NCBI RefSeq assembly: GCF_033115175.1
Contig: NW_026909534.1
Span: forward strand, 1,077,701 to 1,141,700
Source: Lepus europaeus
Taxonomy: Eukaryota > Chordata > Mammalia > Lagomorpha > Leporidae
Direction: 5' to 3'
DNA: 64,000 nt
The notes beneath the pieces were generated by a model that saw only the letters and a program-made list of their open reading frames with translations, was not told the origin of the DNA and ran no database searches. The position numbers and the translations under genes are program-made. Of this stretch, positions 44,511 through 56,165 are shown piece by piece (within the stretch, counting starts at the first letter, position 1; the number at the start of each line of letters is the position of its first letter).

Positions 44511-47500
44511 GAGCGGCAAGATGGCGGAATAGGAAGGGAGCACACTATTAGTCCGGGGAAGAGACAGGTTAATAAAAGTAGAGATAAAGCAGGGTCAAGG
44601 AAGAGTAGGGGAAAAAACAGCAGAGGAAACTCTTCTGGAACTAGTGATTCACAGTGGACCTGCGTGGAGAGCGTGGGAGCTCAAGTTTGGGACACCAGCG
44701 GCAGACTCAACACACCAGCGCTGGAACGCGAGGTGAGCCGAACCTCCATAGCTGGAGACACCAGCGGGCAAGCGGAAAGAGGAGACTAGAGGGAATGAGG
44801 CTTGAAACTCCGTGGGGAAAAGTTCACCAGGCTAACTAGAAGAGAGAGAGGAAAAAAAAAAAATGTGACCGATACGGACACGAGTTTCTCTCTCTCCGCT
44901 CACCACTCAAGGGCTAGCAAGACAAAGAGCAGGCGCCATTTTGGACATACGTCATAAGCAGGGCGACCTCAGGTATGCACCGGCCCTAAGCCTAGCAGAA
45001 AAACCTGACTCTGGGGGGAGGGGTGAAATAACAGGAGATTAGCATCTAACTTGGCAACCCAGTGGGAGACTGCAGGAGAATTGGAGCCCACACTGAGGGC
45101 AGCACAGATTCCCTGTGTGGTCCTTGGGAAAGAGCTTCCGATCTCTGGCTCCTGTGGGTATATCATTTGCCTGCTAACTACCTCCAATTACGTTCAGCTG
45201 TGCGGAATTACTTCCCTTTTAAATCAAAAAAAGAAAGAGAGATTTACCACACCTAACCTGGGAGTGTCATCTTTGACACACCCTCAACCCTGAGGAACCA
45301 AACACAGCTCTCAGTCCACACTCATCTCAAGCCTCTAAGGCTCCACCGAAAGCAGACAGTCTACTTAATATAGAGGAATAGTGTAACAAGAAAAAACACC
45401 ACAGTGAAGAAACCAAATATCTCCAACATGCCAAACAACAAACGCAAAAACTGAGGTAAGAAGAACAAGGAAGACACTATGATGCCCCCAAATGAAAAAA
45501 CACCCCAATTCAAGATTATGAAGATGATGAGATAGAAGCAATGCAAGAAGCGGATCTCAAAAAATGGATAAGAACATTAAGAAGTTCTCAAAAACAAATT
45601 CTTGAACTACAGAAATCCTTAATGGACAAGATAGAAAATCTCTCTCGGGAAAATGAAATATTAAGGAGGAATCAAAATGAAATGAAACAACTAGTAGAAC
45701 AAGAAACTGTGATAGTGACGAGAAATCATAATGAAATGAAGAATTCAATAGATCAAATGACAAACACATTAGAGAGCCTTAAAAACAGAATGGGCAAAGC
45801 AGAAGAGAGAATATCAGACTTAGAAGACAGAGAACAGGAAAGGAAACAGGCAAACCAAAGAAAAGAAGAAGAAATTAGAAATCTAAAAAATATTCTCGGG
45901 AATCTACAGGATACTATTAAAAAACCCAACATTCGGGTTCTAGGAGTTCCTGAAGGCATGGAGAGGGAGAAAGGATTAGAAGGTATTTTCAGTGAGATAC
46001 TAGCAGAAAATTTCCCAGGTTTGGAGAAGGACAGAGGCACCTTAGTACAGGGAGCTTATAGAACCCCTAATAAACATGACCAAAAGAGATCCTCACCACG
46101 ACATGTTGTAATCAAACTCACCACAGTGAAACATAAAGAAAAGATCCTAAAATGTACAAGAGAGAAACGTCAGATCACTCTCAGAGGATCTCCAATTAGA
46201 CTCACAGCAGACTTCTCATCAGAAACCCTACAAGCTAGAAGGGAATGGCAAGACATAGCCCAGGTACTAAGAGAGAAAAACTGCCAGCCCAGAATATTAT
46301 ATCCTGCAAAGCTCTCATTTGTGAATGAAGGTGAAATTAAGACTTTTCATAGCAAACAGAAACTGAAAGAATTTGTTGCCACTCGTCCTGCCCTGCAAAA
46401 GATGCTTAAAGATGTGTTACACACAGAAACACAGTCACCAATATGAAAGAAGGTAAAGGAAGGAAACCTCACAGCAAAAGATCACAGGAAGCTCAATTTC
46501 TCTTTGACATAGAATTAAACTCTGATGCTCTGTTAAAGCAATGTGTTAAAGTAATCTATTACTTTCTTATTGATGTCTGTTAAATTCTAATTGTTCAAAA
46601 ACAGCTGAATTTTTATTAAGAGCTAAGGGTTATTTAAATATATGCTTATTTTCAAAGATTTGAATAATCACCTTGTACCAATGATCAAATTTGGTCTATG
46701 TTATGTCATGATTTTAAGGAATCTTATTTCAACCAGATATTTTGGATTTTGAGCCTTCTTGGCATTCTTGACAGGCATTCAAAAAATCAAAGTTTCAAAC
46801 AATCTGGACTCTAAAATTTCCAGTAAGTCTTGGACTTTGCTTTTTCCAGTTTCGGCCCAACTGAAAAAATTGAAGAACCTATGTCTCTCATCTTATAGAG
46901 ACACCAACTAATCAGGCTATTTGGATTATACTAGAAGTACTGTCAAACTGTGATGTGGTACCAGACTTTAAGTTTCTATAATGGAAAATGTTATTAATAC
47001 AAATGTTTGAGAATTAAAAAGTCTAATGATCTTGTGCCACTAGACATGATAGTTATCTTAATGAGAAAGCCCCAGAGGCCTAAAGGGTTAAATACTTGTA
47101 AAATCCTCCAGGTGCTTTCAAAAATACTGTGAAGTAAGCAAGTGCCTCTTGTTGGTTGATGAGTTTGAAATTTTAAACATGGCGACTTAAAGTCTTTTGT
47201 CATCCACAGTTATATATGATTTGCTGCTCATAAAACTAAAGCGTTGTTGGTTCTGTGTTTAGCTGTCCTCCTATAGGTTCCTATGGACTTTTTCCAGCCA
47301 CTTCTATTGTATTCAGTACTTTGGGATGGCTCTGTAAACAGATGAAGCCAATAATGTATTAACAGCACCAACTGAGAGAAAGTATGGTCAACTGAGGTTA
47401 CCAGAAACAAAAAGCAATTCAAATCAATTGGCAATCTACAAAAAGAGTTAAAGATTTTAAAAGCTATTATTAAAATTGCTATATTGGTCTATTATGCTAT

Positions 47501-47560
47501 GTTATATGTGTGTACATATTGTATGTCCACATGGGAAAATTTTATTAAGAGTTTTATTTT
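44511..47560 (+). mobile_element. Outer chimeric L1-like element, 5' part
   Basis: The element opens with GAGCGGCAAGATGGCGG, including a YY1-type site at 44518-44527. It carries an L1 5' UTR to about 45427, a broken ORF1 to 46446, then DNA that is not L1 ORF2. It is interrupted at 47560 by the inner copy and resumes at 52678. Its target-site duplication AAAAATTCTGCTCTAAG lies at 44494-44510 and 54726-54742. Without the insert it is about 5,098 bp. Confidence 0.85.
45428..46446 (+). pseudogene. L1 ORF1 of the outer element, broken at the N-terminus
   Basis: The frame matches the inner copy, but codon 9 is TGA and about 70 bp later one base is missing (gaaaaaacacc against gaaaaagacacc), so only a 301-aa frame from 45541 remains open. 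Coiled coil, RRM (from NIRVLGVPEG) and C-terminal domain are otherwise intact. The breaks fit an older copy that lost N-terminal coding capacity before or after receiving the inner insertion. Confidence 0.85.
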
Positions 47561-48515
47561 TTTTAACTTTTATTTAATGAATATAAATTTCCAGTGTACA
47601 GCTTATGGATTACAATGGCTTCCCCCCCCCCCATAACTTCCCTCCCACCCGCAACCCTCCCCTCTCCCGCTCCCTCTCCCCTTCCATTTGCATCAAGATT
47701 CATTTTCAATTCTCTTTATATACAGAAGATCAATTTAGTATAAAGATTTCAACAGTTTGCACCCACATAGAAACACAAAGTGAAACATACTTTTTGAGTA
47801 CTAGTTATAGCATTAAATCACAATGTACAGCACATTAAGGACAGAGATCCCACCTGAGGAGCAAGTGCACAGTGGCTCCTGTTGTTGACCCAACAAATTG
47901 ACACTCTAGTTTATGGCGCCAGTAACCATCCTAGGCTGTCGTCATGAGTTGCCAAGGCTATGGAAGCCTTCAAAGTTTGCCGACTCTGATCATATTTAGA
48001 CAAGGTCATAAAAGACAGAGTGAGGATAGTAACCAATGATCCTAAGAGTGGCATTTACCAGGTTTGAACAATTATACAGCATTAAGTGGGGAAGAGGACC
48101 ATCAGTACACACATGTTGGGAGTAAAGCCATTGGTGGTAGAGTAGAGGTTATGATTACAAAGGAATGAGGCCCAAGTGCACTAGACAGGGCCTAGAACAA
48201 AGGACAGAGTCATTATTAGAGGAGCTAAGAAAGGTGCTGTCTAAGCTACAAGTAATTTTTCTGATTGAGAGGCAAATAGAACCTGATAGAAGGGGCTTGA
48301 TAATAATCTGGTGGGCTTTAGGCCTTGTAAATTCAGAGGCCCAGACCTATCTATCTCTTCACATGGGGTATATCCTAAGGGAGGTGTGAACCTCCTAGGG
48401 GAAGGCACTCTGTTGACTTTCATTACTTGGCTGGCCTGGGAGGAGAGCTGGCCAGGTAAAGGCAGGGGGCATCTCTAACAAGAAATTTACAGTTCTGCCT
48501 GCAATGTTGCTGACC

Positions 48516-48894
48516 CTACTTGACCATACCCTCAGCTGCAGTGGTCACTTTGGAAGTTGGGCTGAGTGAAGGGCTTTTCAGCTTAGAGCCAATAAGATCT
48601 GTGGCTCTGACCTGGGCATCCTTCGACTCCAGGGCAGGTCCATTTCCAGTGATCCAACTCTTGGCAGAGCTGCCAGGGCTCTTCACAAGCTGACTTCTGC
48701 TGAAGCCCAGGCTTACCACATTGAAAGCCACTGCAGTGGACTGGCCTGTTGGGTCTCCTTGAGGGCAGATCACTGTACAGATCAGCCATTAATAGGCCTG
48801 CCACCCATTGCTTCTGATGCCGAGCTTTCTTTTCCTCCTGGTTTGTGTTAAAGCAGACCAGAGGATGCAAGTCAAGGGAGTGCACAAGTCCCAT
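48516..48894 (-). pseudogene. Same gag-like fragment in the inner chimera
   Basis: The fragment matches the outer copy at 53391-53769 with the same two short frames of 103 and 85 codons and the same degenerate zinc knuckles; only scattered residues differ. Its presence at the same relative position in both elements shows it belonged to the mobile unit before the second insertion. Confidence 0.6.
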
Positions 48895-50707
48895 CTCTAA
48901 TCTTTGGTGGCCTGAACTACAAGTCTATAGTCACAGGCATGTTCTGTAGTAGTTTTTCTAAGGTAGACAATGCCCATGAGGAAAATTATATTCTCACTTT
49001 AAAACTTTTTTTCCCTTTGGTCTGAAAGGGAGGTTTTTTCTACTTACTGTATACTTCGCTGATGGCGAAGTGAATCTAGCTATGAGATTATTATTTGAGT
49101 TCTTATTTTGGCTATGCTATTGCAGAAAAATGTTAGCCATCTCTTTTATAAGGTCTAAAGATTAAATTGTGCGTCCTACAGATTCCTTCATAATAGAATT
49201 AGTTTCCTACCTTGAAGAGAATAGAGAAATGAAAGAACAAGTTGGGCTTAGAATAGAGAAATGAGGGAGCAAGTCCTAGATCACTTGCTGACAATAGCAA
49301 TATCACATGAATACTTAGCAAACAGTTTCAACCATTAGATAACAACTTAAGAAAACATTTACCAGAAGGTCCAATGCCTTCTATAAATTTTAAGAATCAT
49401 GTATTTGAAAACACCTCTTAAATATCTAACATGGTGTACTTTGTTTAGCCAGTAAACTTAAGCACAACCATCTAAAATGTTTTGTTTCTTTCTACCAACA
49501 AGTCTAAAACATATGATACACAGATTCAGGTCCCACAAATTAAAATGTATCTTTGATTGATTTTAGCAGCTTAAATTTATGGACAATCTTATCTATAAGC
49601 CATTTAAAATAAAACTCTTAATAAAATTTCCCCATGTGGACATACAATATGTACACACATATAACATAGCATAATAGACCAATATAGCAATTTTAATAAT
49701 AGCTTTTAAAATCTTTAACTCTTTTTGTAGATTGCCAATTGATTTGAATTGCTTTTTCTTTTTAGTAACCTCAGTTAACCATACTTTCTCTCAGTTGGTG
49801 CTGTTAATACATTATTGGCTTCATCTGTTTACAGAGCCATCCCAAAGTACTGAATACAATAAAAGTGGCTGGAAAAGGTCCATAGGCACCTATAGGAGGA
49901 CAGCTAAACACAGAACCAACAACGCTTTAGTTTTATGAGCAGCACATCATATATAACTGTGGATGACAAAAGACTTTAAGTTGCCATGTTTAAAATTATA
50001 AACTCATCAACCAACAAGAGGCACTTGCTTACTTCACAGTATTTTTGAAAGCACCTGGAGGATTTTACAAGTATTTAACCCTTTAGGCCTCTGGGGCTTT
50101 CTCATTAAGATAACTATCATGTCTAGTGGCACAAGATCATTAGACTTTTTAATTCTCAAACATTTGTATTAATAGCATTTTCCATTATAGAAACTTAAAG
50201 TCTGGTACCACATCACATCTTGACAGTCCTTCTAATATACTCCAAATAGACTGATTAGTTGGTGTCTGTATAAGATGAGAGACATAGGTCCTTCGATTTT
50301 TTCAGTTGGGCCCAAACTGGAAAAACCAAAGTCCAGGATTTACTGGAAATTTTAGAGACCAGATTGTTTGAAACTTTGATTTTTTGAATGCCTGTCAAGA
50401 ATGCCAAGAAGGCTCAAAATCCAAAATATCTGGTTGAAATAAGATTTCTTAAAATCATGACATAACATAGACCAAATTTGATCATTGTTACAAGGTGATT
50501 ATTCAAATTTTTGAAAAAAGCACATATTTAAATAACACATAGCTCTTAATAAAAATTCAGCTGTTTTTGAACAATTCGAATTTAACAGACATCAAGAGAA
50601 CATAATAGATTACTTTAACACATTGCTTTAACAGAGCATCAGAGTTTAATTCTATGTCAAAGAGAAATTGAGCTTCCTGGGATCTTTTGCTGTGAGGTTT
50701 CCTTCCT

Positions 50708-51745
50708 TTACCTTCTTTCATATTGGTGACCATGTTTCTGTGTTTCTGTGTGTAACACATCTTTAAGCATCTTTTGCAGGGCAGGATGAGTGGCAACAAA
50801 TTCTTTCAGTTTCTGTTTGCTATGAAAAGTCTTAATTTCACCTTCATTCACAAATGAGAGCTTTGCAGGATATAGTATTCTGGGCTGGCAGTTTTTCTCT
50901 CTTAGTACCTGGGCTATGTCTCGCCATTCCCTTCTAGCTTGTAGGGTTTCTGATGAGAAGTCTGCTGTGAGTCTAATTGGAGATCCTCTGAGAGTGATCT
51001 GACGTTTCTCTCTTGCACCTTTTAGGATCTTTTCTTTATGTTTCACTGTGGTGAGTTTGATTACAACGTGTCGTGGTGAGGATCTCTTTTGGTCATGTTT
51101 ATTAGGGGTTCTATAAGCTTCCTGTACTAAGATGCCTCTGTCCTTCTCCAAACCTGGGAAATTTTCTGCTAGTATGTCACTGAAAATGCCTTCTAATCCT
51201 TTCTCCCTCTCCATGCCTTCAGGAACTCCTAGAACCCGAATGTTGGGTTTTTTAATAGTATCCTGTAGATTCCCGACAATATTTTTTAGATTTCTAATTT
51301 CTTCTTCTTTTCTTTGGTTTGCCTGTTTCCTTTCCTGTTCTCTGTCTTCTAAGTCTGATATTCTCTCTTCTGCTTCGCCCATTCTGTTTTTAAGGCTCTC
51401 TAATGTGTTTGTCATTTGCTCTATTGAACTCTTCATTTCATTATGATTTCTCATCACTATCAGAGTTTCTTGTTCCACTAGTTGTTTCATTTCATTTTGA
51501 TTCCTCCTTAATATTTCACTTTCACGAGAGAGATTTTCTATCTTGTCCATTAAGGATTTCTGTAGTTCAAGAATTTGTTTTTGAGAACTTCTTAATGTTC
51601 TTATCAATTTTTTGAGATCCGCTTCTTGCATTTCTTCGATCTCATCATCTTCATAATCTTGAATTGGGGTGTCTTTTTCATTTGGGGGCGTCATAGTTTC
51701 TTCCTTGTTCTTGTTAGCTTGGTTTTTGCGTTTGTTGTTTGGCAT
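50708..51745 (-). CDS. L1 ORF1 protein of the inner element, intact
   Basis: The frame encodes 345 aa from ATG 51745. L1 ORF1p is a trimeric RNA-binding chaperone that coats L1 RNA. Visible parts are a basic N-terminus (residues 1-16), an acidic stretch (~30-40), a heptad-rich coiled coil (~44-160), an RRM starting at NIRVLGVPEG (~168) and the C-terminal domain with RLTADFSSETLQARREW. Length and order match mammalian ORF1p. No stop or frameshift is seen. No ORF2 follows, so any mobility would need an L1 in trans. I start at MPNNKRKN because the upstream in-frame codon is GTG. Confidence 0.9.
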   Translation of the reverse strand: MPNNKRKNQANKNKEETMTPPNEKDTPIQDYEDDEIEEMQEADLKKLIRTLRSSQKQILELQKSLMDKIENLSRESEILRRNQNEMKQLVEQETLIVMRNHNEMKSSIEQMTNTLESLKNRMGEAEERISDLEDREQERKQANQRKEEEIRNLKNIVGNLQDTIKKPNIRVLGVPEGMEREKGLEGIFSDILAENFPGLEKDRGILVQEAYRTPNKHDQKRSSPRHVVIKLTTVKHKEKILKGAREKRQITLRGSPIRLTADFSSETLQARREWRDIAQVLREKNCQPRILYPAKLSFVNEGEIKTFHSKQKLKEFVATHPALQKMLKDVLHTETQKHGHQYERR

Positions 51746-52677
51746 GTTGGAGATATTTGGTTTCTTCACTGTGGTGTTTTTTCTTGTTACACTATGGCTC
51801 TATATTAAGTGGACTGTTTGCTTTCAGTGGAGCCTTAGAGGCTTGAGATGGGTGTGGACTGAGAGCTGTGTTTGGTTCCTCAGTGTTGAGGGTGTGTCAA
51901 GGATGACACTCCCAGGTTAGGTGTGGTAAATCTCTCTTTCTTTTTTTGATTTAAAAGGGAAGTAATTCCGCACAGCTGAACGTAATTGGAGGTAGTTAGC
52001 AGGCAAATGATATACCCACAGGAGCCAGAGATCGGAAGCTCTTTCCCAAGGACCACACAGGGAATCTGTGCTGCCCTCAGTGTGGGCTCCAATTCTCCTG
52101 CAGTCTCCCACTGGGTTGCCAAGTTAGATGCTAATCTCCTGTTATTTCACCCCTCCCCACAGAGTCAGGTTTTTCTGCTAGGCTCAGGGCTGGTGCAGAC
52201 CTGAGGTCACCCTGCTTATGACGTATGTCCAAAATGGCGCCTGCTCTGTCTTGCTCGCCTTTGAGAGGTGAGCGGAGAGAGAGAAACTTGTGTCCGTATC
52301 AGTCACTTTTTTTATTTTTTTTCTCTCTCTTCTAGTTAGCCTGGTGAACTTTTCCCCACGGAGTTTCAAGCCTCGTTCCCTCTAGCCTCCTCTTTCCGCT
52401 TGCCTGCTGGTATCTCGGGCTATGGAGGTTCGGCTCACCTCGCGTTCCAGCGCTGGTGCGTTGAGTCTGCCGCTGGTGTCCCGAACTTGGGCTCCCACGC
52501 TCTCCACGCAGGTCCACTGTGAATCACTAGTTCCGGAAGAGTTTCCTCTGCTGTTTCTTCCCCTACTCTTCCTTGACCCTGCAGTATCTGCACTTATATT
52601 AAACTTTCTCTCCCCCCGGACTAAGTGTGCTTCCTGCCTATTCCGCCATCTTGCCGCCTCTCCAAGAGTTTTATTTT

Positions 52678-54725
52678 AAATGGCTTATGGATAAGGTTGT
52701 CCATAAATTTAAGCTGCTAAAATCAATCAAAGATACATTTTAATTTGTGGGACCTGAATCTCTGTATCATATGTTTTAAACTTGTTGGTAGAATGAAACT
52801 GAAAACATTTTATATGGTTGTGCTTAACTTTACTGGTTAAACAAACTACACCATCTTAGATATTTAAGAGGTGTTTTCAAATACATGATTCTTAAAATTT
52901 ATAGAAGGCATTGGACCTTCTGGTAAATGTTTTCTTAAGTTGTTATCTAATGGTTGAAACGGTTTGCTAAGTATTCATGTGATATTGCTATTGTCAGCAA
53001 GCGATCTAGGACTTGCTCCCTCATTTCTCTATTCTAAGCCCAACTTGTTCTTTCATTTCTCTATTCTCTTCAAGGTAGGAAACTAATTCTATTATGAAGG
53101 AATCTGTAGGACGCACAATTTAATCTTTAGACCTTATAAAAGAGATGGCTAACATTTTTCTGTAATAGCATAGCCAAAAGAAGAACTTAAATAATAATCT
53201 CATAGCTAGATTCACTTCGCCATCAGCGAAGTATACAGTAAGTAGAAAAAACCTCCCTTTCAGACCAAAGGGAAAGAAAGTTTTAAAGCGAGAATATAAT
53301 TTTCCTCATGGGCATTGTCTACCTTAGAAAAACTACTACAGAACATGTCTGTGACTATAGACTTGTAGTTCAGGCCTCCGAAGATTAGAGATGGGACTTG
53401 GGCACTCCTTTGACTTGCATCCTCTGGTCTGCTTTAACACAAACCAGGAGGAAAAGAAAGCTCGGCATCAGAAGCAATGGGTGGCAGGCCTATTAATGGC
53501 TGATCTGTACAGTGATCTGCCCTCAAGGAGACCCAACAGGCCAGTCCACTGCAGTGGCTTTCAATGTGGTAAGCCTGGGCTTCAGCAGAAGTCAGCTTGT
53601 GAAGAGCCAAGGCAGCTCTGCCAAGAGTTGGATCACTGGAAATGGACCTGCCCTGGAGTCGAAGGATGCCCAGGTCAGAGCCACAGATCTTATTGGCTCT
53701 AAGCTGAAAAGCCCTTCACTCAGCCCAACTTCCAAAGTGACCACTGCAGCTGAGGGTATGGTCAAGTAGGGTCAGCAACATTGCAGGCAGAACTGTAAAT
53801 TTCTTGTTAGAGATGCCCCCCGCCTTTACCTGGCCAGCTCTCCTCCCAGGCCAGCCAAGTAATGAAAGTCAACAGAGTGCCTTCCCCTAGGAGGTTCACA
53901 CCTCCCTTAGGATATACCCCATGTGAAGAGATAGATAGGTCTGGGCCTCTTAACTTACAAGGCCTAAAGCCCACCAGATTATTATCAAGCCCCTTCTATC
54001 AGGTTCTATTTGCCTCTCAATCAGAAAACTTAATTGTAGCTTAGACAGCACCATTCTTAGCTCCTCTAATAATGACTCTGTCCTTTGTTCTAGACCCTGT
54101 GTAGCGTACTTGGGCCTCATTCCTTTGTAATCATAACCTCTACTCTACCACCAATGGCTCTACTCCCAACCTGTGTGTACTGATGGTCCTCTCCCCCACT
54201 TAATGCTGTATAATTGTTCAAACCTGGTAAATGCCACTCTTAGGATCATTGGTTACTATCCTCACTCTGTCTTTTATGACCTTGTCTCAATATATTCAGA
54301 GTCGGCAAACTTTGAAGGCTTCCATAACCTTGGCAACTCATGACAACAGCCTAGGGTGGTTACTGGCACCATAAACTAGAGTGTCAATTTGTTGGGTCAA
54401 CAACAGGAGCCACTGTGCACTTGCTCCTCATGTGGGATCTCTGTCCTTAATGTGCTGTACATTGTGATTTAATGCTATAACTAGTAATCAAACAGTATGT
54501 TTCACTTTGTGTTTCTATGTGGGTGCAAACTGTTGAAATCATTATACTAAATTGATCTTCTGTATATAAGGAGAATTGAAAATGAATCTTGATGCAAATG
54601 GAAGGGGAGAGGGAGCGGGAGAGGGGAGGGTTGCGGGTGGGAGGGAAGCTATGGGAGGGGGAAGCCATTGTAATCCATAAGCTGTACACTGGAAATTTAT
54701 ATTCATTAAGTAAAAGTTTTTTTAA
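52678..54725 (+). mobile_element. Outer chimeric L1-like element, 3' part
   Basis: This piece continues the outer element after the inner insertion. It holds non-L1 DNA to about 54288, including a gag-like fragment at 53391-53769. It then carries an L1 3' UTR with a G-rich polypurine tract (54600-54660), the gctgtacactggaaatt motif and an A-rich tail. It ends at the right copy of the 17-bp target duplication. Confidence 0.85.
53391..53769 (+). pseudogene. Retroviral gag nucleocapsid-like fragment in the outer chimera
   Basis: Two overlapping short frames resemble the end of a class I (gammaretrovirus-like) ERV gag. There is a basic stretch (EEKKARHQKQ) and then two zinc-knuckle-like motifs (CGKPG...C and C....HWKWTC). 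In each knuckle the first Cys is replaced, and in the first the His is Leu, so zinc binding is unlikely. A downstream frame ending LSPTSKVTTAAEG looks like the gag-pro linker in another frame. No protease or RT follows. The call rests on motif resemblance. Confidence 0.6.
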
Positions 54726-54854
54726 AAAAATTCTGCTCTAAGCAAGACACACATAAAGCCAAGCTCATCCCTTTCTCAACAAAAATTTAATGCTAACTGC
54801 ATATTTAGGAGTGTACTATTGCATTTAATTCCATTACTTCTCTACATCTTATAA

Positions 54855-55165
54855 GATTTTAATTATTTGAGAGGTTGAATTAGACAGTGAGAGGAAGAGA
54901 CAGAGATAAAAGTCTTCTATCTGCTGGTTCACTCCCCAAATGGCTATAACAGATAGTTACACTGATCTGAAGCCAGGAGCCAGGAGCTTCTTCTCTGTCC
55001 CCTACTTGGGTATAGGGGCCTAAGCACTTGAACCATCTACTGTTTTTTCAGGTCATAGTCATAGCTGAGAGCTGGATCAGAAAAGGAGCAGCTGGGACTA
55101 GAACCGGTGCCCATATGGGATGCCAGTGCCACAGGCAGAGGATTAAACTACAGTACCAGCCCCTC
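54855..55165 (-). mobile_element. CSINE
   Basis: From attatttgagaggttgaatt to acagtaccagcccc. Confidence 0.85.
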
Positions 55166-55530
55166 TATATCTTATAAGCACATCTTATCTGTAAGAAGAA
55201 AACTGAAAAGTGAGTCAAGTATATCACAAATTATGTTAGAAATTATCTCTAATTAAAAAAAAAAAGGAACACCCTATAATAGAAATCTGCACAAATGAAC
55301 TGTGTCCTATTACTTTATCCTTCAGAATACTTTTCAAGATTTCTTCCAGCCTTCACATCTTCCCTTGTTCCTCATACCCTTTCTACATCACTGCCTCTCT
55401 GTTCCTGCAGCTCTCTCCCTTTGGAAGCAGTCTTGTGGACTGGCAATCATTATTTCAAAATGTTTTGTAGGGAGGGCCTGAATGGCCTTCTAATGTCCCT
55501 TAAATATATGTTTCCATAAAGGAGACGACA
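55166..55530. other. Apparently unique DNA
   Basis: Nothing recognised. Confidence 0.5.
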
Positions 55531-55860
55531 GAGGGGCTGGTACTGTGTCCCAGCAGGGAAAGCTGCTGCCTGCACTGCTGGCATCCCATGTGGGCACTGG
55601 TTTGAGTCTCGGCTGCTCCATTTCTGATCCAGCTCTCTTCTAAGGTCTGGGGAAGCAGTAGAAGATGACCCAAGTCCTTGGGCCCCTGCACCCATGTGAG
55701 ATAACTGGAAGAGGCTCCCAGCTCTTGGCTTCAGTTCAGGGTAGCTCCAGCCATTGCAGTCATCTGGGGAGTAAACCAGAAGATGGAAGGCGTTTCTTCC
55801 CCCCGCCACCTCTGCTTCTCTCTAACTCTGCCTTTCAAATAAAAATAGTAATAATAAAAA
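55531..55860 (+). mobile_element. CSINE
   Basis: gaggggctggtactgtgtccc to tttcaaataaaaatagtaat. Confidence 0.88.
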
Positions 55861-56165
55861 CAGACAGTAGAGCATAGTGGGAAAGCCATTGCCTGTGATG
55901 CTGGTATTCCATGTTGTGCATGAGTTTATGTCCCAGCTGTCTACTACTGATCCAGCTCCTTCATGTGCCTAGGAAAGCTACAAAAGATGGTGCTTGTGCT
56001 CCTACTCCCAAATGGGAAATGTGGAAGATACTGGCTCCTGACTTTAATCCAGTCCAACTGCAGCTATTGTGGCCAATAGGGGTGTGAACCAGTGGATAAA
56101 TGATTTATGTCTCTCTCTCTTTGTAACTCTGCCTTTCAAATAAATATTTTTAATTTTTTTAAAAA
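55861..56165 (+). mobile_element. CSINE, diverged
   Basis: Directly follows the previous one; agcatagtgggaaagccattgcc to tttcaaataaatattttta. Confidence 0.75.

Larger units (their letters stand above)
47561..52663 (-). mobile_element. Inner chimeric L1-like element, full length, inserted in reverse
   Basis: This complete 5,103-bp copy of the same chimera is inverted inside the outer one. Its poly-A end is at the left (poly-T, 47561) and its 5' end at the right (complement of GGAGAGGCGGCAAGATGGCGG). The target duplication AAGAGTTTTATTTT is at 47547-47560 and 52664-52677, and that sequence occurs once, undisturbed, inside the inner copy. The site fits L1-type TTTT/A cleavage. It matches the outer copy end to end with a few percent divergence by eye. 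Confidence 0.88.

Noticed and set aside
44511..54725. The inverted pair as an assembly artefact
   Set aside because: Two distinct target duplications, an undisturbed target inside the inner copy, and scattered differences between arms fit two real insertions.
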